Below are positions 32,121 to 41,559 of a stretch of 64,000 nucleotides of DNA, piece by piece. The notes beneath the pieces are model-generated. The model worked only from the letters and a program-made list of their open reading frames with translations, was not told where the DNA came from and made no database searches. The translations under genes and the position numbers were made by a program. How positions within the stretch are numbered: the stretch's first letter is position 1; each line of letters starts with the position of its first letter. This stretch comes from Heligmosomoides polygyrus polygyrus (lineage: Eukaryota; Nematoda; Chromadorea; Rhabditida; Heligmosomidae): positions 17,546,001 through 17,610,000 of the forward strand of contig OX377202.1 in NCBI GenBank assembly GCA_947396885.1, read 5' to 3'.

Positions 32121-33032
32121 ATGGACATGGACCCGCGACTCACGAACAGCGATCTCGGCTACGTATACAAGTACATGAAGGTGAAGAACCAGACCGCAAG
32201 TGGCTTCGAAAACGACCTCGAGATGACGCTTCACGCTCTTCACCAGCAAGCCGATGTAGCTGCCACACTGCGCTCTGACTGGCAGCACCTTCGAAGAGAT
32301 GAAGCATTTCTCTTGGAGGCACCAGGAGAACAAGTTCTCCTACTTAACCGATGTCTGCGAACTGGAGAGCTGACTAAGGAAAAGATGATCAAATTGGCGA
32401 CGCGGTATCTTCTCACGGAACGGATGTTCGAACAACAAGTGGAGAATGGCAGGCTGAACTCAATCCATCTACATGCCTGGTACAACAAACCACACAAGTT
32501 CAACGTCAAGTCCGACGACGTGTTCCCGTTCGCTTACGACAACCTAGGCCAACTTGAGGAGCTCATCGACGACCTAGAAAGGGAACACCGAAGAGCGGAA
32601 AGAGATTTTCACCGCTCCAAAACGACATACTACCCCGAGCAAGAAGGACGCCGCATGCTGCAGATCCTTCGCAACGACATGAGCAAGGAAGAGCAGTGTT
32701 CCCAACATGACATTCGAAAGCTCCGAAACAAGTTAAAAGACCAGGAACTAGAGTTGAAACGGATGCAGGACAAGATCAATTCGTTGAAAGAGCAGACCGC
32801 GCAGAATACCTCAAACAGTGGCATAGAGGTTACGGTCAACCTCTCCAAGAAGACAGATAGGACCGTCCGGATAGTGGAGTCACCTATTCCTGATCTGGTG
32901 AGCGACGACGAACACTTGGTGAGCGATGACGAACACGTGGTGAGCGACGACGAGTACTTTGACCGCATGCTAGACGAAGTTCAAGGCCACGATGTAACGC
33001 TGAGGTTCAGGAGCAAGATCAGGAACAAATGA
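32121..33032 (+). CDS. Extra ORF downstream of env: coiled-coil acidic protein (ORF3)
   Basis: A 303-codon frame starts at ATG 32121. The preceding bases TAATTTCAGC look like a nematode splice acceptor, which would allow a subgenomic spliced message. The frame is open further upstream to 31977 but overlaps the env end without a good start. The protein is largely helical and charged, with coiled-coil-like heptads at about 140-168 (LEELIDDLEREHRRAERDF) and 190-228 (RKLRNKLKDQELELKRMQ). The sequence VSDDE occurs three times at about 259-278. No catalytic motif, signal peptide or membrane segment. I do not recognise the family. Its stop overlaps the next start (ATGA), tying it to ORF4. Confidence 0.8.
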   Translation: MDMDPRLTNSDLGYVYKYMKVKNQTASGFENDLEMTLHALHQQADVAATLRSDWQHLRRDEAFLLEAPGEQVLLLNRCLRTGELTKEKMIKLATRYLLTERMFEQQVENGRLNSIHLHAWYNKPHKFNVKSDDVFPFAYDNLGQLEELIDDLEREHRRAERDFHRSKTTYYPEQEGRRMLQILRNDMSKEEQCSQHDIRKLRNKLKDQELELKRMQDKINSLKEQTAQNTSNSGIEVTVNLSKKTDRTVRIVESPIPDLVSDDEHLVSDDEHVVSDDEYFDRMLDEVQGHDVTLRFRSKIRNK

Positions 33033-33784
33033 ACATCGACCGCATGGAGATTAACTATGACGTTCCTGTAGAGCAAAGGGAACATCAAGCACAAGTTCCG
33101 GTTCCTCTGGTACAACTAGTGCCTGTTCCTGCAGAGCAAAGGGAACATCAGGAACAAGTTCCTGTTCCTTTGGCACAGCTGGTACCTGTTCCTGCAGAGC
33201 AAAGGGAACACCAAGAACGGGCTCCTGCTCCTCAGATACGACAAGTGCAACGTCCAACAAACCATCAAGCACCTAGTGGCTATCATCCTAGAATACAAGT
33301 ACAACGTCACGAACAGCATCGCCAGGACGATAACCACCTCGCTTGGATATACGCTGACAGAGGCGACCATCTGCAAGCCCAGGCACAAGCCCTGCGAGAA
33401 ATCCTGCACGAGTTCCCATATCGAACTATCAAAGATTCTGACACGGTGGATGAAACGGTGCAGTGCGCCTTCTGTAAGGCCGAAGCCCGTCACTATTCCG
33501 ACTGTTGCCCAGTTGTGATCAGTGGCGATGAACGGTTCGCTATAGTGATGAACGATGGAATATGCCGTTTCTGCTTGGGAAACTGTCCAGCGGAGCAGTG
33601 CAGATTCAGGACGAGACGCCCCTGCTGGTACTGCAAGAAAATAGAAGGTACGATCGTGGAGGACCTTATACCCGACGACAGAGGACACCACAAGGCGATA
33701 TGTCCCGTGCCAGACAAGAGAGCCGTCGTACGCGAGCGACTGACGCAGGTCCAGAGGGAGATCGACAGGATGTGGCCGCGATGA
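33029..33784 (+). CDS. Extra ORF before 3' LTR: Pro/Gln-repeat and Cys/His protein (ORF4)
   Basis: A 251-codon frame starts at ATG 33029, overlapping the ORF3 stop as ATGA, an arrangement compatible with termination-reinitiation. Residues about 14-75 are two and a half copies of a 21-residue repeat (EQREHQEQVPVPLAQLVPVPA), encoded by a 63-bp tandem repeat (period seen at 33071, 33134 and 33197). The C-terminal half has clustered Cys and His: CAFCKAEARHYSDCC (about 145), CRFCLGNCPAEQC (about 178), CWYC (about 198) and HHKAIC (about 219). These are spaced like zinc-binding knuckles, so nucleic-acid binding is plausible. The protein ends 16 nt before the 3' LTR. I cannot name a family. It could be a second nucleocapsid-like protein or a regulator. 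Confidence 0.8.
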   Translation: MNIDRMEINYDVPVEQREHQAQVPVPLVQLVPVPAEQREHQEQVPVPLAQLVPVPAEQREHQERAPAPQIRQVQRPTNHQAPSGYHPRIQVQRHEQHRQDDNHLAWIYADRGDHLQAQAQALREILHEFPYRTIKDSDTVDETVQCAFCKAEARHYSDCCPVVISGDERFAIVMNDGICRFCLGNCPAEQCRFRTRRPCWYCKKIEGTIVEDLIPDDRGHHKAICPVPDKRAVVRERLTQVQREIDRMWPR

Positions 33785-33800
33785 AAACGTGCCGGCGGAA

Positions 33801-34311
33801 TGTCGACAAAGTCGACTTGATCTATTGTGTTGCTTAGGTCTAGTGTTGTAATTGACTTAAGAATTTAATCCTTTCACATTTATGTGCTATTTGTGTGTGT
33901 GTTATTTGCTACTCAATTACTAAGTGCTTTACAATTGTCAGGTTTAAATCGATAGTAGCTCTTGTGCCTCGTTCCCATGCCTTCGAGTTATGTTTTGACA
34001 AGATATCTGCGGCTCGCGGCTATCTCCGCCGCCATCACAATTCTGCTGCATAAAAGCCGGTGGAGAGGAGAGAGGATCACCTTTCTGACTTTCGCCTTTT
34101 GCCTGTGCTCTTCGCCTTCTCGCTTCTACACAAGTGCCCTCTCTCCTCCCCACAAGTTCTACAGCGTGTGAGTTGATTTCATTTGTATTATTTTTTGTTT
34201 GTATATAAACTTATAAAACTAACTTGTGTTAAATACAGCACAAGCTCACACATTAGTCCCGCGTGGCACCATACAAGTGGGGTAGGACTAGTGAGAGAGT
34301 CAGCACTTTCA
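33801..34311 (+). repeat. BEL 3' LTR
   Basis: Starts TGTCGACAAAG immediately after a short purine stretch (GGCGGAA, 33794-33800) that is a candidate polypurine primer. It differs from the 5' LTR at one base by my comparison. It is followed by TATTG, the right target duplication, and then mariner sequence. Confidence 0.95.
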
Positions 34312-34316
34312 TATTG

Positions 34317-34429
34317 TGCGTTCCTTAGCTCCCCAAATGGCAGCGTTGATGATACGAGCTGTGGCCGCGGCGTTGTGTCCGCATTTCCATTCATACGAGT
34401 AGAGCACTCGAATGTCATTTTGATCCATA
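34317..34429 (-). pseudogene. Mariner transposase, N-terminal 37 codons
   Basis: The minus strand starts ATG at 34429 and encodes MDQNDIRVLYSYEWKCGHN, a typical mariner N-terminus, up to the BEL insertion. The same reading frame resumes at 23426 beyond the BEL element, once one copy of the short target duplication is discounted. That proves both pieces belong to one gene. Confidence 0.85.
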
Positions 34430-34622
34430 CCGTAAAAACGACGTCAAAAACTCGTTAAGAGGCAACTGTGTTACAAAAGCCTTAAATGTTCAGAAAGCGG
34501 AAATTCTGTGCTATCAGAAACTATTTATTTACAATGCCTGAAAAATGAGGAGTCGTAGCCACGAAAAATTGACCACAAATTGAGGTAATAAAATCGGCAA
34601 TTTCATATGCAACGGCCTAATA

Positions 34623-35089
34623 GATGCGCGGATTGTGTTGAAAACTCTCTCAAGCAAGATACGATTCAAGTCGAGAACTAACGTGGCAGGTTAAGCCCTG
34701 TGTTCATCTTAACGCATTAGATCTGGCTCAAAGTTTTGCATTTAAGACAATCAAGATTTTTGCGTGAACTAAAGACCCTCGAAAATTGGAGCCAAAAACT
34801 AGCGATTTATTGTAAATGCAGAATTCATTGTTATCGCCGTTTACACTGTTAATAAAGTAAACACTGCGGCACTAACTTTTTGAAACGCGATATTCCACCT
34901 GAACTTGAGTATTCTAATCTTATATTTAAAAGCGGATATTTGGAAAATCGTGATTGCAAATTTTTCATATCAGGCTGTTTAGGGACTCACGTTTTTGAAT
35001 TTATCCGAATTTGAAAATACGATAAACTAATTTTACGAACACATTTGATTTCGAGTATCCGAAAATTTTCAGTAATCGTAATGTCGAAG
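34623..35089. other. No recognisable gene
   Basis: AT-rich, with no open frame or repeat that I can define. It may include the decayed 5' part of the LINE that follows. Confidence 0.35.
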
Positions 35090-36345
35090 TGAAATCGAAG
35101 GAAAACGTCCTGAAAGCCCACATAATGACTCATTTGGAAAAGAACTCAATCATACCGCAAAATCAAAATGGGCTTGTTAATGGAAGATCGACCGAGACAA
35201 ATCTTCTGGAAAGCCTCAGTGATTGGAGTGATTATCTAGATGAGAAAAAAAAAGTCCTGTGACGTTGTTTATTTTGATTTTGCAAAAGCGTTCGATAGTG
35301 AGAGTCATTCCGAGCTTCTGCTAAAAATTTGGCAATTTGGATTTCACCCGGTCATTCTTCGCTGTTTGAAAGAATTTTTATTAGAAAGAACTTTTCAAGA
35401 GAGAATAGGTTCAAGTTTTTCGTCAGTCAAATCCGTTGTTAGTGGTATCCCTCAAGGAGGTGTACCGTCGCCTATTTTGATCACTCTCTATTCTGCCGAT
35501 TTACCTTCTGTTTTAGAGGAGGGTGGAGTATTTTGTGAGCGACTTGCTGATGATCTGAAAATAAATCGCATGCTAGAAGGTGACAATGACAGGGCAAAAG
35601 TTCTGTCGGTTTTGGATAAGGTCTATGATTGTTCTAAAACTTGGAGTTTGCCATTAGCTCCAGAAAAAACTGTGTATATGAGGATAGGCGGTTCTCAATT
35701 AAAAGGGAATTATACTCTGGGAGAATGCCTTTTGAAGCAAGCATGTTCTGTAAAAGATCTTGGTTTTCGGTAAGATAGCAAGCTTGACTTTACAGAGCAT
35801 TACAAGGAGCTGTGCAAAGAGGCCTCGGCTAACACATTCCAAATCTTTAAAGGCATTTCTGCTTGGGAAGGAAAGGTGCTAATTAAGGCGTATACTACAT
35901 ATGTCAGACCGATTGTAGAAAGTGGAACTCCGATATTCTCGTCCCATAATAAGAAAGACTTTCGTCTCTTGGAAAAAATTCAAGATAACTTCATCCGAAG
36001 ACCTACATACGATCAGGCAAGTGCACATTTTTTCAGAGTTCCTCCCGGTAATACCAGGAATGCTGTGTTGCTACGCTACATGCTTGAATCGCGCCGGATA
36101 TTTCATGATGTTTGCATGGTGTTCAAAAATAATATTTGGCATCCTCAAAGTCGACTCTTCCAGATTCTTTAATGTTTTTGAATCCAGAACTAGCGGCGGC
36201 TCGGTGAAAATTAGGTATCAAGTTCCTAAGTCAACTACTAGGATGCTTACATGTAGGGCCGGATCCGAATACCTATCGCTCGAACTCGAAGTTGCACTAT
36301 GTCCTCCTTATACTGAATCTTCACTCACTATTTCTAATTATTGAT
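35090..36345 (+). pseudogene. CR1-like LINE reverse transcriptase, decayed
   Basis: Consecutive frames give an RT in correct order: NQNGLVNGRSTETNLLESL (about 35160-35220), then across an A-run frameshift VVYFDFAKAFDSESHS (about 35265-35310, first catalytic Asp), SGIPQGGVPSPIL (about 35440-35480), RLADDLKIN where FADD is expected (about 35540-35570), LIKAYTTYVRPIVESG (about 35880-35925), DFRLLEKIQDNFIRR (about 35955-36000) and a C-terminal SRTSGGSVK block (about 36185-36210). A stop at 35772 and several frame changes inactivate it. No endonuclease is present, so it is 5' truncated or eroded upstream. Confidence 0.85.
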
Positions 36346-36685
36346 CACTTGTAACGTCTCGATGCGAATGTTTTGGAATGTTCGCCGTTCTCGAGCTCTC
36401 ATGTGTCACATACCGTTGTTATCTGATCCGTTGCTCTATATAAGCAGGCTATTAGATTGTGCACAACATTTTCTCTTCTCTCAATTTCTCATTCCTGGTA
36501 TCGATGTATCCCTATGCTATTCTTAATAGGTTTAGGTAAAGTGCACCATAAAAGTCCCACTACGCACAAGGCACTATAACAAGGAAACTGGCACCAGGTA
36601 AATTATTAGAATTTTGAGCCTTTTTTCTATTGTTTGTATATTCGTGAATAATTTATGTAATTTATTATTGCATTTTAATTAGAAA

Positions 36686-36707
36686 CGTTTAATTACCCAA
36701 GTTTGAG
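36686..36707 (+). ncRNA. SL1-like spliced leader sequence
   Basis: The 22 nt match the nematode spliced leader SL1 at 21 positions, starting CGTTTAATTACCCAAG with C replacing the first G. It is followed directly by GT, the position of the SL RNA donor site. The downstream 90 nt contain GCAAATTTACTCC, a weak Sm-site candidate, and GC-rich sequence able to fold. They do not match the Caenorhabditis or Ascaris SL RNA body as I remember them. It could be an SL RNA gene, a pseudogene, or the 5' end of a retro-copied trans-spliced mRNA. Confidence 0.6.
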
Positions 36708-36709
36708 GT

Positions 36710-37530
36710 TGATCTACTGAACCACCACACCTACAAACCCAGCAGAGCCAAGCGCAAATTTACTCCTTGTCTCCCGGCCTGTAGGCGGATAGCAGGGAAG
36801 CGGCTGTTACGTTTTGAGTAACCCGTAGATAATTTGATCGTTTTGCTTGTTTTTGGTTCTGCTGTGTTGATGTTTTTGTTGAGTTAGTTCATCTGACGTG
36901 TGCCTTATGCTGTGTAATAAATGGCAAATAGTAGTAAATCGTTCGTGTATTTGCAAATATTATGAGAACATAACTATTAAATAATCCGCAAGTACGATAT
37001 GGCTTGCCATACTTCATTAGCTCCACCGCACGCGAACTTTAGTTGTGCTCTCGACATTTTCGCGAATATTCGAGTGATATGACTGCTCACAAAATTTGAA
37101 TTCTCAAAATGGAATATATTCAAAACGCGGTTTTTCTGATTTTTTTGAATTTGAATCTTTTTCAAAAAAGCAGTTTTCCTGAATACTCAAATTCAGGTAC
37201 ATTTGGAAAACGCAATTTTTAGAGTATTAGAAATCGAGTATTAAAATTCGAATGAAAGTCCTTGAGATACCTTATTCGAATAGGTCATTCGAGCGCAACT
37301 ATACTACGGACGCCGTTGTTAGTGTCTGACCAACTATAGTTGGATAGCGTTTTTTTCAAACGGTTGAGAACTGTTGGCCCATAATAGCAAGTCCTTGAAA
37401 ATGTGATTCTGTGAATCTTTCAAAATAAGAAAGGATGCGGCACTTTCGATACAATTCGTACAGTAGCGCTTATGGGGCACTTCATCCACTTCATCATTTT
37501 TTGCAAAATTTTATTAAAACAAGTGCTGTT
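36710..37530. other. No recognisable gene
   Basis: AT-rich sequence with a run of related TTCGAAT/ATTCGAA words around 37040-37290. No open frame with a motif. Confidence 0.3.
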
Positions 37531-37535
37531 AAAGC

Positions 37536-37541
37536 TTTATT
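37536..37541 (-). terminator. Poly(A) signal of the Pro/Gly-rich gene
   Basis: AATAAA on the minus strand lies 27 nt beyond the stop codon at 37569-37571, a normal distance for nematode 3' UTRs. Confidence 0.6.
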
Positions 37542-37568
37542 AGACGAGCCTTATGTGGAATGAGCAGT

Positions 37569-38327
37569 TCAACCAGCATATCCAGAGCCATATGTGTTTG
37601 AACTAGGTCGCCCGTATCCTGAGCCACCGATCGAAGGTACACCTGGTCGCCCATATCCAGGGGCACCAAACGAAGGTGATGGCGCGGGTTGTACGAATCC
37701 GGGTGCGCCGGAATAAGGCGGTGGAACAGGACGAGCGTAGCTAGAGATGCCGACTGATGGTGGTGGTCCAGATGGCTGATAACCAGGGCGACTAATCGTA
37801 GGAGTTGGCCCAACGCCTACGGAAGGCCCTGGGCCTACGCTACCACCACCATATCCAAAACTGGATGCAGAACTGGAACCAGGTGCGCCTCGATATGCGC
37901 CTCCTCCCGTCGGATATGCTCTCCCGTTGCAGCCGGTCAAGCACCCTACTTGCGCTGGAGGGGGCCGAGGTGGTGGAACAGGTCGGGTGTACCCGGAAGT
38001 GCCTAATGAAGGTGGTGCAGGCGGAGGCATGACTGGTGCCGGTGGAGCAGGAGGTGCTGGTTGATATCCGCCGCCAGTGCTGCATGCTCCAGACGGTCTG
38101 CCATAGCCGTAGCCACAACGCCTTGTTCTCAACGACTGCTCCCTGAAACATTGTGATTGAGGGGAACATTTACGAATTTCCTTCGCTTTCTCAGAAGCGC
38201 CAAATGTCTCGCAAGCCCTGAGTGATGAGCCCTGTGTTAGTGAAACCTTAGCTGATCTAAACATGGGAACTGTTGATTTCCGGGGGATATTGTTGCTTTC
38301 CTTCGAAGCAAGTATTGTAAAGCTCAT
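37569..38327 (-). CDS. Pro/Gly/Ser-rich protein, probable terminal exon
   Basis: The open frame gives up to 252 residues. From about residue 70 onward it is low complexity, rich in Gly, Pro, Ser and Tyr, with repeated SGYGRP, GAPGY and PVPPP motifs and prolines in PPAPP runs. The N-terminal third (SLRACETFGASEKAKEI) contains several Cys and may not belong to the mature exon. TTTCAG on the minus strand at about 38148-38153 and TTTAG at about 38268 are possible splice acceptors, so the real exon may begin at either. A poly(A) signal follows the stop. Such compositions occur in nematode cuticle, eggshell and secreted matrix proteins, but I cannot assign a family. It is the only likely host gene in the window. 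Confidence 0.5.
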   Translation of the reverse strand: MSFTILASKESNNIPRKSTVPMFRSAKVSLTQGSSLRACETFGASEKAKEIRKCSPQSQCFREQSLRTRRCGYGYGRPSGACSTGGGYQPAPPAPPAPVMPPPAPPSLGTSGYTRPVPPPRPPPAQVGCLTGCNGRAYPTGGGAYRGAPGSSSASSFGYGGGSVGPGPSVGVGPTPTISRPGYQPSGPPPSVGISSYARPVPPPYSGAPGFVQPAPSPSFGAPGYGRPGVPSIGGSGYGRPSSNTYGSGYAG

Positions 38328-38602
38328 ATCCTTCTCCCCGAGTTTTCCGAGTAATTTTTCGATACACCAACTAGTCTACAGCATCATCAAAAGTGTACTG
38401 CCTCGTGTTAGCCAAAATATGACAAATTTACCGGTCCTGTTCTTTACCAGCTTCTAATTAAGTATCAATTTGTTAAATTCGAAAAATCTGGTAAGCTTTT
38501 ACGATTGTTTGAAATTTACTATTTGCTATGAAAGTTCAAATCTGTTAATTAAAAAATCATAACAAATATTACTACTTTGGGAAGAATTCGACGACAAAGT
38601 AT

Positions 38603-38880
38603 AATGATAAAAGACGGTGCTACTTAATCCCTTTTAGGATACGCCACGCATCCTACTTCTACGGGATATCGTGTAGGCGATTTGAAAGCGCATTTCGCCA
38701 TACAATGAATGAACCGATCAACAAGGCAGCGCTCTATCCTTCCCAGACAAGTCTAGTACCAGTTCCCCGACATCGGTGGGATGGATGGCTTGAACGATTA
38801 AGGTGTGAAATCCGAGCCAAGAACCCGGCATCGGGTGCACGCGACAGGCGACTCCTGCGCCGACTTCGCTACACATGCCC
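38603..38880 (-). repeat. tRNA-derived SINE, copy B
   Basis: Minus-strand copy of the family, ending at 38603 after the usual GGCGTATCC block. The polymerase III boxes are at the right end but mutated (GGTTCTTGGCTCGGATTTCAC). It is more diverged than copy A. No clear target duplication. Confidence 0.8.
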
Positions 38881-39223
38881 TACGTTCAATTCAACGATGT
38901 CTAATTACTATATGTGCTCCGTTTCTACATTGAAGAACCATGCGAGCATAAAACAAAGATTCGCCTGAAGAAAGCTGCGAAACGAACATTTCCCCAATTT
39001 ATTCCATATTTGCGAATTTAGTTCTTCTCTTCTTTGATCCCGTCTTGTCTTTTCTGCTTCCACACAATCACTTCTTTTCTTTTCTTTCGTTTGTCAACTG
39101 ATAAAGAAGCTTCTGGCGGACCGAGCCCGTAGCAGAAGGAAGTCTGTTAGACCGAGAGCGTAAGTGTCTTACTTACATAAATTAACAGTTTACAGCAACA
39201 TCGGACGCAGTCATAAACTACAA

Positions 39224-39490
39224 TATAAAGGACAGCGTTATTCAATATTTTTGGAATACGCCACGCATTCTCCTTCTACAGACTGTCTGGGGAAAATTTG
39301 AATGCATATTTGACCTATACAATGACTTGCGGTATCCAGCCGATGGAGAAGATAGTGCTTCATCTTTCCTAAACAAATCTAGTACCAAATGTCCAACCTT
39401 GAAGGATGGAAAGCTTGGGTGAGAAATCCGAACCGAGGACCTCACAATGAGTGCACGCGACCGCCCACACTTCCTTCTACTGCGCTACCA
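39224..39490 (-). repeat. tRNA-derived SINE, copy C
   Basis: Minus-strand, strongly diverged copy with recognisable AGCGTTATTCAAT and ATTCTCCTTCTAC blocks and a B box read as GGTTCGGATTTCTC at the right. The A-box end near 39470 is eroded. Confidence 0.7.
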
Positions 39491-39904
39491 CGAACACAAA
39501 CACAGTTACACATAAAAAATTTGGAATCGAGCTATCGAAAAAGGCGTTAATGGATGTCTAAGGGAGGAGAAGAGCCAGCTTGATTCACTGCAGCCCTTGG
39601 AAGAACGGGGGCGGGGTGGCAGGCACTCGGGTCAAACCTTCTATAGCCACCACGTCCGGTAATGTACAGTGTTCAGCATGAATGGCTATGACATGTTGAC
39701 GATCCTCGCGCCTGGAATGAGGGAGCCGCCTCTCGGAAAAGAGAGAATTTTGAGGATATATCCTGGTCGAAAGGGCGCATCGCTGGAAAGCGAAACAAAT
39801 GTGAACGGTGTGGCCTCTCCCGGCTAGGAAATTGCAGTGAAAACTGCAGTGAAATCTCCTGTAGACCTGTACACGATGTCGTCTCTACAAACGAGTTTTC
39901 TTTC
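39491..39904. other. No recognisable gene
   Basis: Mixed composition and no open frame with a motif. Confidence 0.35.
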
Positions 39905-40690
39905 AGTTTCGCTTCTTCTTCTTCTCCTGTGCGTTTAGTCCCGCGCAGTCACAGGGTCCGCTGTTCTTGTGATCTGTCGCCACCTCTTCCTATCAAGGGT
40001 GTCGTCTGCCGGGGCGCCGACTTCGGCGAGAACTCTCTTGATGACGTCCTTCCACCTTTTCCTTGGGGCGTCCTCTTGGATGCTTTCCTGGTGCCTCGAA
40101 ATCTAGGGCCAACTTTATGGGATGACCCTCTGCTCTTCTGAGGACGTGTCCGTACCACCTCAGGCGCTGCTCCCTCATCTTCAGCTGGGTCGGGGCTGAC
40201 ATCATCACTGCCCTAACATCCTCGTTTCGCACCCTGTCCCGACGGGTTCATCCACATGCCCACCTCATCATCCTCATTTCCGCAGCGTGCAGTTGCCGCT
40301 CCTGCGCCTTACCCAGGGTCCAGCACTCACTGCCGCAAAGGAGGGTACGTCTCACAACTGTTCTATAGAGCTTGCCCTTGAGCGTCCTGGAGCATCTACG
40401 GTCGCAGAAGATCCCTGTGGACTCCCTCCACTTTAGCAGGCTGCGTTTATCCGTCCCTTGACCGCCTGGTCCACACTTTCTTCCTCGGATAGGTCACTTC
40501 CGAAGCAGCGGAATTCTTCCACCTTCCCCTTGGCAGTCTAGAATCGGCCCAGCGCTCTGCTCAGAGCTGATGAACTTCGTCGTCTTCACGTTCAGCCGAG
40601 CCGTTAGGCCGTTGTCTGCGAGGGCTCTCTGCTTCTCCTTCAGCTCCTCCTGGTTGTTGTTTTCTTTCGGTTTTGCTACCGATATGAAAT
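39905..40690 (-). pseudogene. RTE-like LINE 3' fragment
   Basis: On the minus strand the frames give NGLTARLNVKTTKFISSEQ (about 40620-40565, downstream of the RT catalytic motif) and later LRWYGHVLRRAEGHPIKLA (about 40160-40110) with a following RGRPKEK block. These form the C-terminal region of RTE-type reverse transcriptases. The element ends near 39905 in a short GAA repeat (GAGAAGAAGAAGAAG), the kind of tail RTE elements have. It is 5' truncated at about 40690 and interrupted by stops and frame changes. This family differs from the 19197 RTE. Confidence 0.8.
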
Positions 40691-41363
40691 AGTCAGCGTG
40701 GTGCGCTCCATCCCTCCTACTAGGATAGAACAGATTTGTTTTCTGTTGGGCACAGTTATACCAAACTAACCCATTATAGAACAACTTTCATATAGAGTAC
40801 AAGAAAAACAACAGCTTCGGAATCCTACCTTGCTTTGCTACTAGACGAAGCGGACGCCAGCGTCAGCAGAACTGCTGCGACTAGATGTGCCGAAGAATGC
40901 ATTAGTACAGAATCGACGCTCTGATAATTTTCAGGTGACGACCGCTATTTATATTGACGTTCTCTACGTCACTGAATGTCTTCACAATTGCGTTGTGACT
41001 CGAGCCTCTTTGAATTGAAACAGCAGGAAACCGGAATTTCGCTGGTGCTCATATGGCTCTTCACATTATAGTGTGATCAAATGGAGGCTTAACGGGTTGT
41101 TTTGCACAGCTTCACAGCGTTACGAACTCGCGAAACATCGGCAGTTAAGATGCTCGGTTGAAGCCTCGGGACTGCTTTTCATGTTTTCTGCAGGTTCGAA
41201 TAATAAAGAATTTTGAACCGAAAGCTTAATTTGAAATATCGATGTGCTCTCCTAGCCTTCATGACCTATGCTTGAGCTCGGATAAGTTTAAGATAGTTTT
41301 TATACAGGGTGTCTCAAAAAATGTATACACTGTTTGAAAGGTGATAACTTTTCTCGCAGTAAA
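40691..41363. other. No recognisable gene
   Basis: No motif or repeat recognised. Confidence 0.35.
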
Positions 41364-41368
41364 GCTAC

Positions 41369-41542
41369 TGTTGGAGCCGTGACCGTGAGCTCACCAGTTA
41401 ACTCACGTGGCACCGACCCAATGCCAACTCATTAACTTCACAGTATATAAACCGGTTCATTTCGTTCATAAGTGCTTCGTCTGTTATCCCGTGTTCCCGA
41501 ATAAAGACTTCTACTCCGACTGCCTCTCCACAGTCTACAACA
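41369..41542 (+). repeat. Gypsy 5' LTR
   Basis: 174 bp, from TGTTGGAGCCGTGACC to TCTACAACA. It has a TATA box (AGTATATAAACC, about 41441-41452) and an AATAAA poly(A) signal (about 41501-41506), so promoter and terminator are in the usual LTR order. The next bases, TGGCGATCAGGC at 41544, are a candidate primer site. A stretch of the LTR end and primer region (CTGCCTCTCCACAGTC) is duplicated at about 41573-41604. Confidence 0.9.
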
Positions 41543-41559
41543 CTGGCGATCAGGCAACT

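Larger units (their letters stand above)
23427..34311 (+). mobile_element. BEL/Pao LTR retroelement with env and two extra ORFs (10.9 kb)
   Basis: Two 511-bp direct LTRs bound gag, pol, an envelope-like gene and two additional ORFs, all on the plus strand. The flanking bases are AATTG (left) and TATTG (right), a 5-bp duplication with one mismatch, or 4 bp if only ATTG is counted. The primer site matches nematode tRNA-Gly. The near-identity of the LTRs indicates a very recent insertion. Canonical BEL elements end after pol, some nematode members have an env, and the two ORFs between env and the 3' LTR are the unusual part. The only defect I see is a frame change at the protease. Confidence 0.95.
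22423..34620 (-). mobile_element. Decayed mariner, split by the BEL element
   Basis: The left end TTAGGTCGTTAAATATG (22423) and the right end, reading TTAGGCCGTTGCATATG inward from 34620, are related inverted repeats. TA dinucleotides flank both (22421-22422 and 34621-34622). Without the BEL insertion the element would be about 1.3 kb, the usual mariner length. The transposase is on the minus strand, with its N-terminus right of the BEL element and the rest left of it. The TIRs differ at several positions and the gene has stops, so this mariner was old when the BEL element arrived. Confidence 0.9.

Noticed and set aside
33116..33691. 191-codon minus-strand ORF opposite ORF4
   Set aside because: Its repeats are the complement of the ORF4 63-bp repeat; the plus frame has coherent Cys/His spacing and the ATGA coupling.
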